This document shows positions 51,631 through 61,842 of a stretch of DNA of 64,000 nucleotides, piece after piece. The notes below the pieces were generated by a model that saw only the letters and a program-made list of their open reading frames with translations, had not been told where the DNA came from and searched no databases. A program made the translations under genes and the position numbers. Position 1 is the stretch's first letter, and each line of letters starts with the position of its first letter. The DNA comes from Oleiagrimonas citrea. Lineage in GTDB: Bacteria > Pseudomonadota > Gammaproteobacteria > Xanthomonadales > Rhodanobacteraceae. The DNA lies in NCBI RefSeq assembly GCF_012395255.1, contig NZ_JAAZQD010000003.1, positions 62,001 through 126,000 of the forward strand, in the 5' to 3' direction.

Positions 51631-52047
51631 CTAGGGCGAGGGTTTCAGCATCCCGGACAGGGCGCGGACGAGCGCCGACGCACGTTCCCGGTCATAGGGT
51701 CGGGACGTGCCGCTTCCCCACACCGGACCGGGCCAGGCGTCGTCGCCCTGCGTGCGCGCGACAACGTGCACATGCAACTGGCGCACGATGTTTCCCAGCG
51801 CGCCGACATTGAGCTTGTCCACCTGGACACAGGCGCGCAACGCGTGGCTGCATTGTCCGATTTCCTCGAGCAGCTGCATGCGCCGGTCGAGGTCGAGCTG
51901 GTCGATCTCTTCCAGGTCAGGCAAGGCCGGCACCAGAATCAGCCAGGGAAAGCGTGCGTCGTTCATCAGGCGAACGCTGCAAAGGTCGAGATCGGCGACA
52001 GGCAGCGTGTCCTGTTCCAGGCGTGTGTCGAGCGAAAAAGTCTTCAT
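51631..52047 (-). CDS. HIT-family protein
   Basis: A 138-residue histidine-triad-superfamily protein. The catalytic motif is LHVHVVART (HxHxV), and the fold is recognisable from the FPWLILVPALPDLEEIDQL strand. The third histidine position is replaced, as in many proteobacterial HIT proteins of this subgroup. Nucleotidyl hydrolase or transferase activity is likely, substrate unknown. It lies 14 nt after the diguanylate-cyclase gene and is probably cotranscribed. Confidence 0.85.
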   Translation of the reverse strand: MKTFSLDTRLEQDTLPVADLDLCSVRLMNDARFPWLILVPALPDLEEIDQLDLDRRMQLLEEIGQCSHALRACVQVDKLNVGALGNIVRQLHVHVVARTQGDDAWPGPVWGSGTSRPYDRERASALVRALSGMLKPSP

Positions 52048-52061
52048 GAAGTGGGCTGTGC

Positions 52062-54167
52062 TCAGATGCTCTGCTGGCGGAAGATTCGGTTGCGGCCGTG
52101 CGCCTTGGCCTGGTACATGGCTTGATCGGCGGCGCCCAGCAGCGCCTTCAGCGTGCGTGGCTCGCACTCCGAAAGTGTGGCGATGCCGATGCTCACGGTG
52201 ATCGGATTCTGCGCTTCGGGATTGATCTGCGCCATGGCGCGAGTCATGTGCTGCCGCAGGGTTTCGGCGATGCGCGCGGACTCGTCCGCGGAGAGGTCGA
52301 ACAAGGCCACGAGGAATTCCTCGCCGCCGAAGCGACCGATCAGCTGTCCGGGTCCCAGGTGTTCGAGCACGCTGTGCGTGCCGGTGCACAGAACCTGATC
52401 GCCGAACAGGTGACCGAGGCGATCGTTGATCTGCTTGAAGTGGTCGAAGTCGATCAGGAGTACCGATACGTCGCGCCCGCGACCGATATGCCGCTCCAGC
52501 TTCTGCAGCATATGGCGTCGATTGCACACGCCGGTCAGCGGATCGCGCGTGGCCAGACGATACAGCTTGCGTGACTGCTCGCGCAGGGTGCCGTTGACCT
52601 CTTCGAGGGCATGGCGAGCGCTTTCGACCTCGCGGTGCTTGTGCGCGAGTTCGCGATTGAGCCGATAGGTGGCACGGTAGCGGTTCCAGATCACGGCGAG
52701 CAGGGCGATCAGGGACAGGGCCAGCGCTATGACCAGATCTCTTGTGCGGCGATGCTGCCGCGCGCGGGCCAGGTTTTCGGCATTGTCGCGGGTCAGCAGT
52801 TCAATGCGTTCATCGTAGTGTTGCCGTTGATAGAGACTCTTCAGCGCGGCGATGCGCTGCGCGCTGCGCGTGCCGACCAGGTCTTCGCGCAATTGCGTGT
52901 ATTTGCGCAGCGCATGCAAGGCGCCAGCCTGGTCGCCGAGTCGGGTGGTGATGTGCTCGCGCAGATGCCAGGCGTCGGTCAACAGCGGCATCATGCGAGC
53001 GTCGTCGAGCAGGTTGATGGCTTCTTCGACGCGGGTGTTGGCCACTTGTACGGCATTGCCTGCGAGGTCGGTGCGCGCCAGCGTCAGCAGGGCTCCGGCG
53101 ATCACCTCGGTTTGTGCGGTTTCGCGACCGGCTTGCAGGGCGGCTTGCAGTGGCGGGATGGCTTCGGCGTGACGACCGAGTCCGTTCAACGCGCGCCCCA
53201 GCTGCAGTCGGTCCAGCGCGACATAGGCGCGGTTCCCGAGACTTTGATCCATGCTGAGCGCCTGGCTGGCGTGAAGGCGCGCTTCGGCGTATTCCCCGAT
53301 GTCGTTGAGGAAGACCGCGTAGCTGCCGAGCACGCTGGCCAGCGATGCGGGAATCGGGCGCATGCGTGCAGCCTCCAGCGCCTTCTGGAAGTGCAGGCGT
53401 GCCTGATCCGTGTCGGCCAGTTCGCGATACAGCAGCGCCAAGTTGCGGTAGGCGATATCGAGGTGCGCCCGATCCGGCTGTCGCAGACGGATCTGCAGGG
53501 CATCGTGCTGCAGGGCCAGGGCGCGGACGAACATACCCTGGTCACGTCGCGTGGTGCCGAGGTTGGCGAGCGACTCGGCTTCGCCTGCGCGATCGTCCAG
53601 TTTGCGGCGCAGTGTCAATGCGCGCTGATGATAGTCGGCCGCCTCGACCAGTCGGCCGTGCCGCCGCGCGGCCGTGCCCAGCAGGTTGTAGGCAATGGCG
53701 GTGTAGGCCGGAGCGTTCGCTTGCTCGGCCAAGCCCAGCATGCGGACGCCCAAGGCGTGCAGTTCGCGGTAGCTCCCATCCAGCGTGTGCAGCTCGCCCT
53801 GGGCATGCAATGCGGCCAGTTGCGTACGCTGATCGCCTCCCCGCGCGGCTTGTGCGTACAGGCGCTCCCAGGAGCGTTCCGCATCCAGCGGCGCGCCGAG
53901 CGCGGTCTGCAGCGTGGCTTGCAGATACAGGGCGTCGCGCTGCAGCGGCGGAAGGTCCCGCAACCATGGTTCGCAGGCGTCGATGAGCTGGATCAGAAGG
54001 GCGGAGGCCGGGCGTGCAGCGCGCGCAAAATCGACGCTGGCAGCCACCGGGTCGCTGGCGTCGGCATGGCTGCAGCACAGCATGCTCAGACCGATCAGCC
54101 ACGCGCGAACACGTGCACGCAGTGGTGCGCGCGGTCGAGCGGGCAGGGCGAGAGTGGTGTCGTGCAC
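52062..54167 (-). CDS. TPR-containing membrane diguanylate cyclase (GGDEF)
   Basis: The protein has 701 residues from a GTG preceded by AAGGGG. Order: signal peptide ([16 protein letters not shown]), about ten periplasmic TPR-like helix pairs (residues ~40-420), one transmembrane helix ([19 protein letters not shown]), a coiled coil ([20 protein letters not shown]) and a C-terminal GGDEF domain with [14 protein letters not shown] and active-site GGEEF. It should make c-di-GMP in response to a periplasmic or envelope signal. The segment before GGEEF ([10 protein letters not shown]) has no RxxD, so product-feedback inhibition via an I-site is not expected. Confidence 0.9.
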   Translation of the reverse strand: MHDTTLALPARPRAPLRARVRAWLIGLSMLCCSHADASDPVAASVDFARAARPASALLIQLIDACEPWLRDLPPLQRDALYLQATLQTALGAPLDAERSWERLYAQAARGGDQRTQLAALHAQGELHTLDGSYRELHALGVRMLGLAEQANAPAYTAIAYNLLGTAARRHGRLVEAADYHQRALTLRRKLDDRAGEAESLANLGTTRRDQGMFVRALALQHDALQIRLRQPDRAHLDIAYRNLALLYRELADTDQARLHFQKALEAARMRPIPASLASVLGSYAVFLNDIGEYAEARLHASQALSMDQSLGNRAYVALDRLQLGRALNGLGRHAEAIPPLQAALQAGRETAQTEVIAGALLTLARTDLAGNAVQVANTRVEEAINLLDDARMMPLLTDAWHLREHITTRLGDQAGALHALRKYTQLREDLVGTRSAQRIAALKSLYQRQHYDERIELLTRDNAENLARARQHRRTRDLVIALALSLIALLAVIWNRYRATYRLNRELAHKHREVESARHALEEVNGTLREQSRKLYRLATRDPLTGVCNRRHMLQKLERHIGRGRDVSVLLIDFDHFKQINDRLGHLFGDQVLCTGTHSVLEHLGPGQLIGRFGGEEFLVALFDLSADESARIAETLRQHMTRAMAQINPEAQNPITVSIGIATLSECEPRTLKALLGAADQAMYQAKAHGRNRIFRQQSI

Positions 54168-54276
54168 GCTGCATCCCCTTCTAGGCGACTCGATTGTACT
54201 CGAGACGCAAGGCAGGAAGACCGGCCGAAACCCCTGTAGAATAAATCGTTTGCTTCCGCGCGACCAAAGAACGCTC

Positions 54277-55593
54277 ATGTCGAGAGAACATCCGAAAGTC
54301 GGTTTCGTCAGCCTGGGTTGTCCCAAGGCCCTGGTCGATTCCGAGCGCATCCTGACCCAGCTTCGCGTCGAGGGCTACGACATCGTGCCCAGCTATGACG
54401 CCGCCGACGCCGTCGTGGTCAACACTTGTGGCTTCATCGATGCTGCCGTGCAGGAATCGCTGGACGCCATCGGCGAGGCGCTGCACGAGAACGGCAAGGT
54501 CATTGTCACCGGCTGTCTGGGCAAGCGCTCGGAACTGATCCGCGAAGCCTATCCGGAAGTGCTGGCGATCAGCGGTCCGCAGGACTACGCCAGCGTCATG
54601 GATGCCGTGCACACCGCGCTTCCGCCGCGCCGCGACCCGTTCGTCGATCTGATGCCGGACACCGGCGTCAAGCTGACGCCGAAGCACTACGCGTATCTGA
54701 AGATCGCCGAGGGCTGCAATCACAACTGCAGCTTCTGCATCATTCCGTCGATGCGCGGCCGCTTGGTCAGCCGTCCGGTGAACGAGGTGCTGAGCGAGGC
54801 CGAGAAGCTGGTGCGCGGCGGCGTGAAGGAGCTGCTGGTCATCAGCCAGGACACCAGCGCCTACGGCGTCGACACGCGCTACGCCGAGCACGTCTGGCGC
54901 GACAAGGCCTACCGCACGCGCATGACCGAGCTGTGCGAGGGGCTGGCCGAACTGGATGCGTGGGTCCGTCTGCACTACGTCTATCCGTACCCGCATGTCG
55001 ACGAACTGATGCCGCTGATGGCCGAGGGCAAGATCCTTCCGTATCTGGACATTCCGTTCCAGCACGCCAGCCCGCGCATCCTCAAGCTCATGAAGCGACC
55101 CGGCAACATCGAGCGCACGCTGGAGCGCGTGCAGGCCTGGCGCCGCGAGGTGCCGGAGCTGACCCTGCGCAGCACCTTCATCGTCGGTTTTCCCGGCGAG
55201 ACCGACGCCGAGTTCGAGGAGCTGCTGGACTTTCTGCGCGAGGCTGAGCTGGATCGCGTCGGCGCGTTCGCCTATTCGCCGGTCGACGGTGCGGCGGCCA
55301 ACGCGCTGCCCGATCCGATCGACGAGGAACTGAAGGAAGACCGCCTGGAGCGCTTCATGCAGGTGCAGGCGGAGATTTCCGCCAAGCGTCTGCAGCGCCG
55401 CATCGGACAGACCATGCAGGTGCTGGTGGACGAGGTCGGCACGGGCGGCGCGCTGGCGCGTTCGGCGGCCGACGCGCCGGAAATCGATGGCGTGGTGCGC
55501 ATTGCCGACGGCCATGACCTGAAGCCGGGGCAGTTCGTGCAGGTGCGCGTGGAAGATGCGGATCAGCACGATCTGGATGCGCGCCTGGTCTGA
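54277..55593 (+). CDS. rimO: Ribosomal protein S12 methylthiotransferase
   Basis: A 438-residue radical-SAM MTTase that adds a methylthio group to S12 Asp88. The N-terminal UPF0004 domain has cysteines in [18 protein letters not shown] and VTGCLGKR. The radical-SAM cluster is [15 protein letters not shown] (CxxxCxxC), and a C-terminal TRAM domain follows. A TAGAAT box at 54237-54242 may be the -10. The protein start fits the conserved [16 protein letters not shown] opening. Confidence 0.96.
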   Translation: MSREHPKVGFVSLGCPKALVDSERILTQLRVEGYDIVPSYDAADAVVVNTCGFIDAAVQESLDAIGEALHENGKVIVTGCLGKRSELIREAYPEVLAISGPQDYASVMDAVHTALPPRRDPFVDLMPDTGVKLTPKHYAYLKIAEGCNHNCSFCIIPSMRGRLVSRPVNEVLSEAEKLVRGGVKELLVISQDTSAYGVDTRYAEHVWRDKAYRTRMTELCEGLAELDAWVRLHYVYPYPHVDELMPLMAEGKILPYLDIPFQHASPRILKLMKRPGNIERTLERVQAWRREVPELTLRSTFIVGFPGETDAEFEELLDFLREAELDRVGAFAYSPVDGAAANALPDPIDEELKEDRLERFMQVQAEISAKRLQRRIGQTMQVLVDEVGTGGALARSAADAPEIDGVVRIADGHDLKPGQFVQVRVEDADQHDLDARLV

Positions 55594-55598
55594 CGGTC

Positions 55599-55622
55599 AG
55601 GCGCCCGTCGCGACGGGCGCCT
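55599..55622 (+). terminator. Perfect 24-nt palindrome after rimO
   Basis: AGGCGCCCGTCG and CGACGGGCGCCT are exact inverted copies (55599-55610 / 55611-55622) starting 6 nt after the rimO stop. The likely hairpin has a small 4-nt loop; T-rich sequence after it is limited. Confidence 0.65.
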
Positions 55623-55698
55623 ACGGCGTTTAGGCGGACGTCATGATCGGGCGTCCGCACTCCGGTACAGTCGGCTTATTCCACAAGGAGTTCTGCCG

Positions 55699-56217
55699 AT
55701 GCACGCACGCCACGCCCGTTTCCTTTCCGCCCACCGCGCCATGTTCCTGCTGCGTTGGGCGGCGATGCTTCTGTTGCTGGCGCCTGTGCTGGGCATGGCG
55801 CAGGGCGTCTCACAGCGCCTGAGCGCGTCCGACCGCGCCGAGATTTCCAACTTCCAGCTCAATCAGGACGTGCTGGCGCGCTTGCAGGCGGTGACCGCCG
55901 ATGGCAAGGCCATGCACGTCAAGAAGTCGCAGCTCGACATGAGCAAGGTGCATACGCTGGACGACATGGCCGATCAGCTGGTCTCCGTCGACCCGCGCAT
56001 CAAGCCGCTGCTGTCCAAGCACGGCTTCACGCCGCATCAGTTCGTGGTCGCCAATCTGGCGCTGGTGGGTACGGCGATGGCGGTGCGCATGGAGCGCGAT
56101 CCGAAGATGGCCAAGTACATCGACACCAGCAAGCTCAATCAGCACAACGTGCAGTTCTACAAGTCCCACGAGGCGCAGATCCTGCGCATGATGCAGCAGA
56201 GCCAGGGCGACCAGTAA
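55699..56217 (+). CDS. Hypothetical exported protein
   Basis: A 172-residue protein with an N-terminal signal/anchor (LLRWAAMLLLLAPVLGMAQG) and a helical mature domain (FQLNQDVLARLQAVTADGKA, KHGFTPHQFVVANLALVGTA). AAGGAG lies 9 nt upstream of the ATG. No family recognised; it is convergent with greB. Confidence 0.7.
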   Translation: MHARHARFLSAHRAMFLLRWAAMLLLLAPVLGMAQGVSQRLSASDRAEISNFQLNQDVLARLQAVTADGKAMHVKKSQLDMSKVHTLDDMADQLVSVDPRIKPLLSKHGFTPHQFVVANLALVGTAMAVRMERDPKMAKYIDTSKLNQHNVQFYKSHEAQILRMMQQSQGDQ

Positions 56218-56254
56218 GCGCATCCGGACCGGCGCGGTGCGAGGCCGCGCCGGT

Positions 56255-56767
56255 TCAGCGATCCTCGCGGTCGTAGCGGACGTCGATCACGATGTAGGTG
56301 GTCACGCCAGCGGGCAGATGGGCCTCGAATTCGTCGTCCACGCGCTGCTTGAGCGCGGCGCGCGCCAGCGGCGAGTCGATGCTGATATGACCCAGTCGCG
56401 CGTTCGTCTCGTCCGGCCCGACGATGCGATAGCGCACGACATCCCCGCTTTCGGCGTTCTCCAGTTCGATGTGCGCGCCGAAGAAAATGGTGTCCGTGCG
56501 CGTCGGCACGGCATCGGCGACGCGCAGCGAAGGAATGCGCTTGCTCAGATACCGCACGCGCCGGTCGATCTCGCCGAGCTGCTTCTTGCGGTAGGTGTAT
56601 TCGGCGTTCTCCGAACGGTCGCCCTCGGCGGCGGCCGCGGCCAGCGCCTTGACCACCTCGGGGCGCTTGCGGTGCCACAGTTCGTCCAGTTCGGCCTTCA
56701 GTCGCTCGAAACCTTCGCGAGTGATGATCGCCGTCGAGCGCGGCGGAGGGGGGCGCCAGCGGCTCAT
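56255..56767 (-). CDS. greB: Transcription elongation factor GreB
   Basis: A 170-residue Gre factor that rescues backtracked RNA polymerase by stimulating transcript cleavage. The N-terminal coiled coil carries the acidic tip in [16 protein letters not shown] (Asp50, Glu53). The C-terminal FKBP-like domain has [20 protein letters not shown]. The basic patch and motif set fit GreB better than GreA. Its ATG overlaps the upstream gene's stop by 4 nt, linking it to the membrane-helix protein and HerA-like ATPase genes. Confidence 0.92.
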   Translation of the reverse strand: MSRWRPPPPRSTAIITREGFERLKAELDELWHRKRPEVVKALAAAAAEGDRSENAEYTYRKKQLGEIDRRVRYLSKRIPSLRVADAVPTRTDTIFFGAHIELENAESGDVVRYRIVGPDETNARLGHISIDSPLARAALKQRVDDEFEAHLPAGVTTYIVIDVRYDREDR

Positions 56768-58038
56768 GCAGTCGCTCCGCCGCGGTTCGGGTGCAGGTCG
56801 TGGGCGTGCAGGAACGCTTCGATCTCGGCGCGTTCGGGGCGATCACCAAACGCCTGCAGCAGCTTGTTCGCAAGCACGCCTGCTTCGGCGGCCTGGCCCA
56901 TGCGCTCGGCCAGTAGACGCGCCGCCAGCAAGCCGTAATACGGTGCTCGGCCATCACGCGGCCAGCGGTTGGGGTAGCCGCGCGCCAGTTTCAGCGCCAG
57001 TTGCGTCATCCCTTGTGCTGCCGCGGCGTCGGCCAGGCGCGCGGCGCTCTCCGGTTGGTCGGGCATGAAGTTCGGATCCAGGTGGATGCATTCGGTGGCC
57101 AGACGCAGCGCTGGGCGCACCTGGTCCTCATTCAGCAACAGGGCGAGATGGCTCTGTGCGTAGCGCAGCAGCGCGTCGCGATCTCCGCGCTGGCGCAGCA
57201 GGTTGCGATGCGCCTCGAACAAGCTCGCGGTGGGATGCCGCTCGCGAAGTCGGTCGCGCAGCAGGCTTTCGGCGGTGCCGTGCTCGTTGTCGGCGATCAG
57301 TTCGGCCACGTCGCGCAGCAGATCGTCGTCTTCATTGCGGCCGCTGGCGGCGGACAGCACGTCGGCGTCGGGCTGATGGCCGAGCTCTTCGTGATGTTTG
57401 TGTATCAGCACGCCGAGCAGGTGGAACTGCAGCAAGCACAGATAGATCACCAGCGTGAACCACAGTGCATGCCCAAGCCAGCTGCCTGCGACGATGTAGC
57501 CGATGTAGCTGAGGTACTCGAGCAGGCCGACAAACACCGGCAGCAGATAGGCCGGTCCGAAGACATAGATGGCGCGGCCCCAGCGTGCCGGATGCAGCGC
57601 GCCGAGCAGGCTGTCCTCGAAGGCCAGCGCAGTGGCGATGACGGGGAGCAGCACGATGAAGGCCAACAGCACCAGCCAGGCCATCGGGTGCGGCATCAGG
57701 GCGATGTAGAGCGCGGTGTAGCCCAGCTTCTGCAGCACCAGCATGGTGATGGCCGGGGCATAGTCGCCGTACATCGTGATTTCCGGTGGATCGGCGTAGC
57801 CGTCCGCGGTGCGGCGCAGACTTTCCATCGCGTACAGGATGATGCTGGCCCAGACCACCTGGCCGGCCGCGAAACTGACCAGGCCCGGCAGCAAGTCGGT
57901 GAGGATGTGCGCGATGCTCAGCGCCACCAGCGTCGGCAGCGCCGCGTTGCGCAACGGATACAGTGGCGAGCGGAAAAAGCGCTCGCTCAGCGGCGTGCGG
58001 GCATCGACGATGTCTGGATGCGTGGATCGGGCATTCAT
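56764..58038 (-). CDS. Polytopic membrane protein with C-terminal helical (TPR-like) domain
   Basis: A 424-residue protein. About six transmembrane helices occupy the first 215 residues, in DUF4013-like fashion (repeated hydrophobic spans with [20 protein letters not shown]), followed by a soluble helix-repeat region with residues like [20 protein letters not shown] and [14 protein letters not shown] that resemble TPR/Sel1-type repeats. Function unknown. Four-nt overlaps on both sides tie it to the HerA-like ATPase gene upstream and greB downstream. Confidence 0.75.
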   Translation of the reverse strand: MNARSTHPDIVDARTPLSERFFRSPLYPLRNAALPTLVALSIAHILTDLLPGLVSFAAGQVVWASIILYAMESLRRTADGYADPPEITMYGDYAPAITMLVLQKLGYTALYIALMPHPMAWLVLLAFIVLLPVIATALAFEDSLLGALHPARWGRAIYVFGPAYLLPVFVGLLEYLSYIGYIVAGSWLGHALWFTLVIYLCLLQFHLLGVLIHKHHEELGHQPDADVLSAASGRNEDDDLLRDVAELIADNEHGTAESLLRDRLRERHPTASLFEAHRNLLRQRGDRDALLRYAQSHLALLLNEDQVRPALRLATECIHLDPNFMPDQPESAARLADAAAAQGMTQLALKLARGYPNRWPRDGRAPYYGLLAARLLAERMGQAAEAGVLANKLLQAFGDRPERAEIEAFLHAHDLHPNRGGATA

Positions 58039-59540
58039 GAGCGGCGCGACCCGCCGAGGATGCCGCCCAGCACACCGCGCAGAATCTGCCGGCCCAGGCC
58101 GCTGCCGACGCTGCGAAGCATGGACTTGCCCATGGCCTCGAGCATGCCCTGACGCCGCCCGGTGCCCAGCATGGCGTCGCGCAGCGCGCCGCCCCAGCCG
58201 CCTTCTTCGGCCTGGGCCTTGGTCTGTTTTGCGGCTTTTTCAGGTTCGTCGGCGGCTTTCTCGTCGGCGCGCCGGGCCAGCATCTCGGCGGCGGAGTCGC
58301 GGTTGACCGGCGTGTCGTACTTCGGTCCCACCGGCGAGCGCGAAGCGACCTGTCTGCGTTCGTCCTCGGTGATCGTGCCGATGCGGCTGACCGGCGCGAC
58401 CACCAGCACGGGTTCGACCGGACTCGGCACGCCGCGGTCGCGCAGCGTGGTCGCCAGCGCCTCGCCGACGCCGAGCGTGGTGATGACCTCGGCCACATCC
58501 ACCTTCGGATTGACCGGGAAGGTCTCGGCAGCGGCCTTGATCGCCTTGCGGTCGCGCGGTGTGAAGGCGCGCAGGGCGTGCTGCACGCGGTTGCCGAGCT
58601 GACCGAGGATGTCGTTGGGCACGTCGTCCGGATTCTGCGAGCAGAAGTACACGCCCACGCCCTTGGAGCGGATCAGGCGGACCACCTGTTCCACGCGCTG
58701 CAGCAGGGCGGGGGGGCACTCGTCGAACAGCAGGTGCGCCTCATCGAAGAAGAACACCAGCTTCGGCGCCTCGGCATCGCCGACTTCCGGCAGCCGTTCG
58801 AACAGTTCCGACAGCAGCCACAGCAGGAAGGTCGAATACAGGCGCGGTTTCAGGATCAGCTGGTCGGCGGCGAGGATGTTGATGACGCCGCGGCCGGACA
58901 TGTCCTGGCGCATCAGATCGGCGAGGTCCAGCGCCGGTTCGCCGAAGAACTGCGTGGCGCCGTCCTTCTCCAGCTGCAGCAGGCTGCGCTGGATGGCACC
59001 GATGCTGGCCTTGCTGATCAGTCCGTACTGTGCCGAGATCTCGCTGGCGTGCTCGGCGGCGAACTTCAGCAGCGAACGCAGGTCGTCCAGGTCCAGCAGC
59101 AGCCAGCCGTTGTCGTCGGCGACGCGGAACGCCACGTCGAGCACGCCTTCCTGGGTGTCGTTGAGCTCCATCACCCGCGCCAGCAGGGTCGGGCCCATTT
59201 CCGAGATGGTGGTGCGCACGGGATGGCCGAGCCGGGCATAGAGATCCCAGAAGACCACCGGGTTGGCGCTGGGCGACCAGCCGTCCAGCCCCAGCTTGTC
59301 CAGGCGTGCCCTGAGTTTTTCACCGGGTGCGGGGGCAGGCTGGGACAGACCGGCCAAGTCGCCTTTCACGTCCGCCAGGAACACCGGTACGCCGCGCCGC
59401 GAGAAGCCTTCCGCCAGCACCATCAGGCTGACCGACTTGCCGGTGCCGGTGGCCCCCGCGATCATGCCGTGACGGTTGCCGAAGCGCGGTTCGAGTTCTA
59501 CCGCGGCGGCGTCGTTCTTGCCGATCAGTATGTTGTCCAT
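58035..59540 (-). CDS. HerA-like ATPase (DUF853, YjgR family)
   Basis: A 501-residue FtsK/HerA-superfamily ATPase with Walker A AGATGTGKSVSLMV, Walker B KLVFFFDEAHLLFDECP and the helicase-C-like VGVYFCSQNPDDVPNDILGQLGNR arginine-finger region. A Glu/Lys-rich linker and a Gly/Leu/Arg-rich C-terminus follow. Members are annotated as helicase HerA-like without demonstrated substrate; no NurA nuclease partner is encoded here. First gene of a leftward three-gene unit with the membrane-helix gene and greB. Confidence 0.9.
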   Translation of the reverse strand: MDNILIGKNDAAAVELEPRFGNRHGMIAGATGTGKSVSLMVLAEGFSRRGVPVFLADVKGDLAGLSQPAPAPGEKLRARLDKLGLDGWSPSANPVVFWDLYARLGHPVRTTISEMGPTLLARVMELNDTQEGVLDVAFRVADDNGWLLLDLDDLRSLLKFAAEHASEISAQYGLISKASIGAIQRSLLQLEKDGATQFFGEPALDLADLMRQDMSGRGVINILAADQLILKPRLYSTFLLWLLSELFERLPEVGDAEAPKLVFFFDEAHLLFDECPPALLQRVEQVVRLIRSKGVGVYFCSQNPDDVPNDILGQLGNRVQHALRAFTPRDRKAIKAAAETFPVNPKVDVAEVITTLGVGEALATTLRDRGVPSPVEPVLVVAPVSRIGTITEDERRQVASRSPVGPKYDTPVNRDSAAEMLARRADEKAADEPEKAAKQTKAQAEEGGWGGALRDAMLGTGRRQGMLEAMGKSMLRSVGSGLGRQILRGVLGGILGGSRRS

Positions 59541-59672
59541 CTGTCCGCCTCCCGGCTCGTGAGTCTTCGATTCTAGTCTGCTTCCGGTCGATGAAAACCC
59601 ATCGGTTCACTTGAGCCGTTGTCGGAGGGCAGATACGGTAACGGGCTTTACGCCATGCCTGTTGTGTAGTTC

Positions 59673-61184
59673 ATGATCCGATTGTCTCGGCTTGCCCGGT
59701 TTCTGCTTCCGCTCACCGTTTCGGGAATCACGCTGCTGTCCGGTTGCGCCGGAATGTCGTCGTCCACGCGTGCCTCGGGTGCGGATGGTGCGGCGAGCGC
59801 GCCGGTGAACGAGCAGCAGGTCAATGCGCTGTACGCGCAGCTCGATCAGGCCAGCGGGCAGTACGAGGATGCGCTGCAGTTGGCCCGCAGTGGCGACAAG
59901 AAACAGGCTGATCAGACGCTGGACGAGACCTTGGATCAGCTCAAGGATGCTGCCGCGAAGTGCGGCGATACGCCCGGCTGCGATCCGCAGCGTTTCTTCT
60001 CGGTGTTCGACCACCTGCTGCGTCTGAAGGACGGCAGCTTCATCGCCGGCGACGAAGGTGACACGCTGCCGGACACGCCCGATGCGGGAGTGGCCGGCGA
60101 TGCCTCTTCTCCGGTCATCCAGGCGTTGCCGCGCGCGCAGCAGAGTGTCACATTGCTGCGTGGGCACAAGCTGTCCGACCTGATCGCGATGAACGGTCCG
60201 GTCAAGGCCGCGCTGGAAGAATGGTTGACCTGGCTGCGTCCGCAACTCATGAACGCGTACGTCAACTACGAATACATGCGCTACGAGATGTGGCCGGCCT
60301 ACCGCAAGGCGGATCTGCCCGAGGCCATCCTGTTCGGCATTCTGGCCAAGGAGTCCGGCGGCAAGGTGCATGCAGTGTCGCGTTCCGGAGCTGCCGGGCC
60401 GCTGCAGTTCATGTATTCGACCGGCCGCCGTTTCGGCCTCGGCACGGTCGACGGTTTCGACCAGCGTTTCGACCCGGCGCTGTCGGCCAAGGCCAACGCG
60501 GCCTACATGGACGAACAGCTGAAGGTCTTCAACGACAATCTGGAGCTGACCCTGGCGGCCTACAACGGCGGTGAGGGCCGCGTGCGGCGTCTGGTCGACG
60601 GTCGCGACAACATCAGCTTCTACGACCCGAAGATCTATTTCTCGCTGCCGGCGGAGACTCGCGACTACGTGCCGATGGTGCTGGCGGCGGCATGGCTGTT
60701 CCTGCATCCGCACCGGTATCACCTGAAGTTCCCGCATCTGGACGTGCGTCCGGGTCATATCGTGCTGCAGCGTCCGGCATCGTTGTCCGAGCTGACCGTG
60801 TGTCTGGGCGAGGCCGGGGGCAAGCAAGACGGCTGGTTCCGCGTGCTGCGCAATCTCAATCCGCGTCTCAATCCGCAGAAGGCGCAGCCCGAGGGCGCGC
60901 GCCTGAATGCGCCGAAGGTGCTGGAAAAGGCCTATGCGGCCAGTTGCACGGGTGGGCACTGGCCCGAGCTGGCGGCCGATCTGCATGCCGCGAGCGACCC
61001 GACGATGCCGGCCTGGATGCGGATGCGCCATTATCGCGTGCGTCGCGGCGACACGCTCAGCGGCATCGTGCGACGTCTGGGGTGCTCGAATCTGCGGACA
61101 GTGGCGCGCATGAACCATCTGCACCCGCCGCATTACGCGATCCGTGCCGGACGCAGGTTGAAGCTGCCGCGCTGCAGGCGCTGA
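59673..61184 (+). CDS. mltD: Membrane-bound lytic transglycosylase (MltD-like) with LysM
   Basis: A 503-residue lipoprotein (lipobox LLSGC, Cys25). The N-terminal half has a predicted helical region. The SLT domain follows, with catalytic Glu in FGILAKESGGKVHAVSRSG and AAGPLQFMYSTGRRFGL. A single C-terminal LysM (HYRVRRGDTLSGIVRRLGCS) binds peptidoglycan. It cleaves glycan strands in the periplasm. E. coli MltD has two LysM repeats, so this is a shorter variant. Confidence 0.9.
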   Translation: MIRLSRLARFLLPLTVSGITLLSGCAGMSSSTRASGADGAASAPVNEQQVNALYAQLDQASGQYEDALQLARSGDKKQADQTLDETLDQLKDAAAKCGDTPGCDPQRFFSVFDHLLRLKDGSFIAGDEGDTLPDTPDAGVAGDASSPVIQALPRAQQSVTLLRGHKLSDLIAMNGPVKAALEEWLTWLRPQLMNAYVNYEYMRYEMWPAYRKADLPEAILFGILAKESGGKVHAVSRSGAAGPLQFMYSTGRRFGLGTVDGFDQRFDPALSAKANAAYMDEQLKVFNDNLELTLAAYNGGEGRVRRLVDGRDNISFYDPKIYFSLPAETRDYVPMVLAAAWLFLHPHRYHLKFPHLDVRPGHIVLQRPASLSELTVCLGEAGGKQDGWFRVLRNLNPRLNPQKAQPEGARLNAPKVLEKAYAASCTGGHWPELAADLHAASDPTMPAWMRMRHYRVRRGDTLSGIVRRLGCSNLRTVARMNHLHPPHYAIRAGRRLKLPRCRR

Positions 61185-61193
61185 TATTGCCTG

Positions 61194-61223
61194 GCATGGC
61201 CCCCTCTCCCTGGCGGGCCATGC
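61194..61223. terminator. Convergent hairpin between mltD-like and downstream gene
   Basis: A 9-bp stem GCATGGCCC / GGGCCATGC (61194-61202 with 61215-61223) lies between the two convergent stops. A T-run is lacking on either side. Confidence 0.5.
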
Positions 61224-61244
61224 GCAGCGCGAACGCCGGGGAGA

Positions 61245-61709
61245 TCAGGCCACGGCGGCAGAAGTCGAAGAGGAATCGGAAGCGGCGGATTCCGTCGTGG
61301 CGGTGGATTCGCCGAGCCGCTCCTTGAGTTGTCGAACCACGCGCATGACCTGGCGGTGCAGGTCGGCGGCGCCGGGTGCGTCAGAGGCATTCGTCTCGTG
61401 GTAGATCACTGCCAGCCAAAGCCCGATGCCGCGCATGCGCACCTGCGGATTGTCCGAGCGTACGCGGGTGATGCCGATGTCGGCGCCGGAGCCCCAGGCG
61501 GTGGTTTCGTCCTCGGGCGGGGTGCCGTACATCCACGGTGGATCGCAGCGCGAGGCGAGTTCCAGTTCGCGAGCCGTGATGCTGGCGACCTGACGCCCCA
61601 TCGGGGCGGGCAGGGCGAAGATCGCGTTCTCGATCTCGCGCAGTTGGCGACCCAGCTTCATCATTCGAGTCATCGCGAGAATGCGATTGACGACCTGTAT
61701 CGGCTTCAC
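61245..61709 (-). CDS. Hypothetical protein
   Basis: A 154-residue soluble protein with no signal peptide. The N-terminal segment MKPIQVVNRILAMTRMMKLG is helical; the middle contains CDPPWMYGTPPEDETTAWGS and RMRGIGLWLAVIYHE; the tail is Ser/Thr/Ala-rich. No family recognised. The upstream spacer contains a 10-bp inverted repeat at 61807-61831 that could be its operator or the psd terminator. Confidence 0.65.
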   Translation of the reverse strand: MKPIQVVNRILAMTRMMKLGRQLREIENAIFALPAPMGRQVASITARELELASRCDPPWMYGTPPEDETTAWGSGADIGITRVRSDNPQVRMRGIGLWLAVIYHETNASDAPGAADLHRQVMRVVRQLKERLGESTATTESAASDSSSTSAAVA

Positions 61710-61806
61710 CCCGGTGTTCCTCCACGTGCCAACGCCAGCAGGCGCATATCAAGCGTGAAAGCCGAGCATAGCCAGAGCTGAGCGGGAAATCTATCCCTTT
61801 GCGTCA

Positions 61807-61831
61807 CAAACTGACGCGTTACGTCAGTTTG
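61807..61831. promoter_or_regulatory. Ten-bp inverted repeat between psd and a hypothetical gene
   Basis: CAAACTGACG-cgtta-CGTCAGTTTG is a perfect inverted repeat 12 nt past the psd stop and about 100 bp upstream of the next leftward gene. It could be a terminator stem or an operator; sequence alone does not decide. Confidence 0.4.
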
Positions 61832-61842
61832 AGGGCGTGGGT

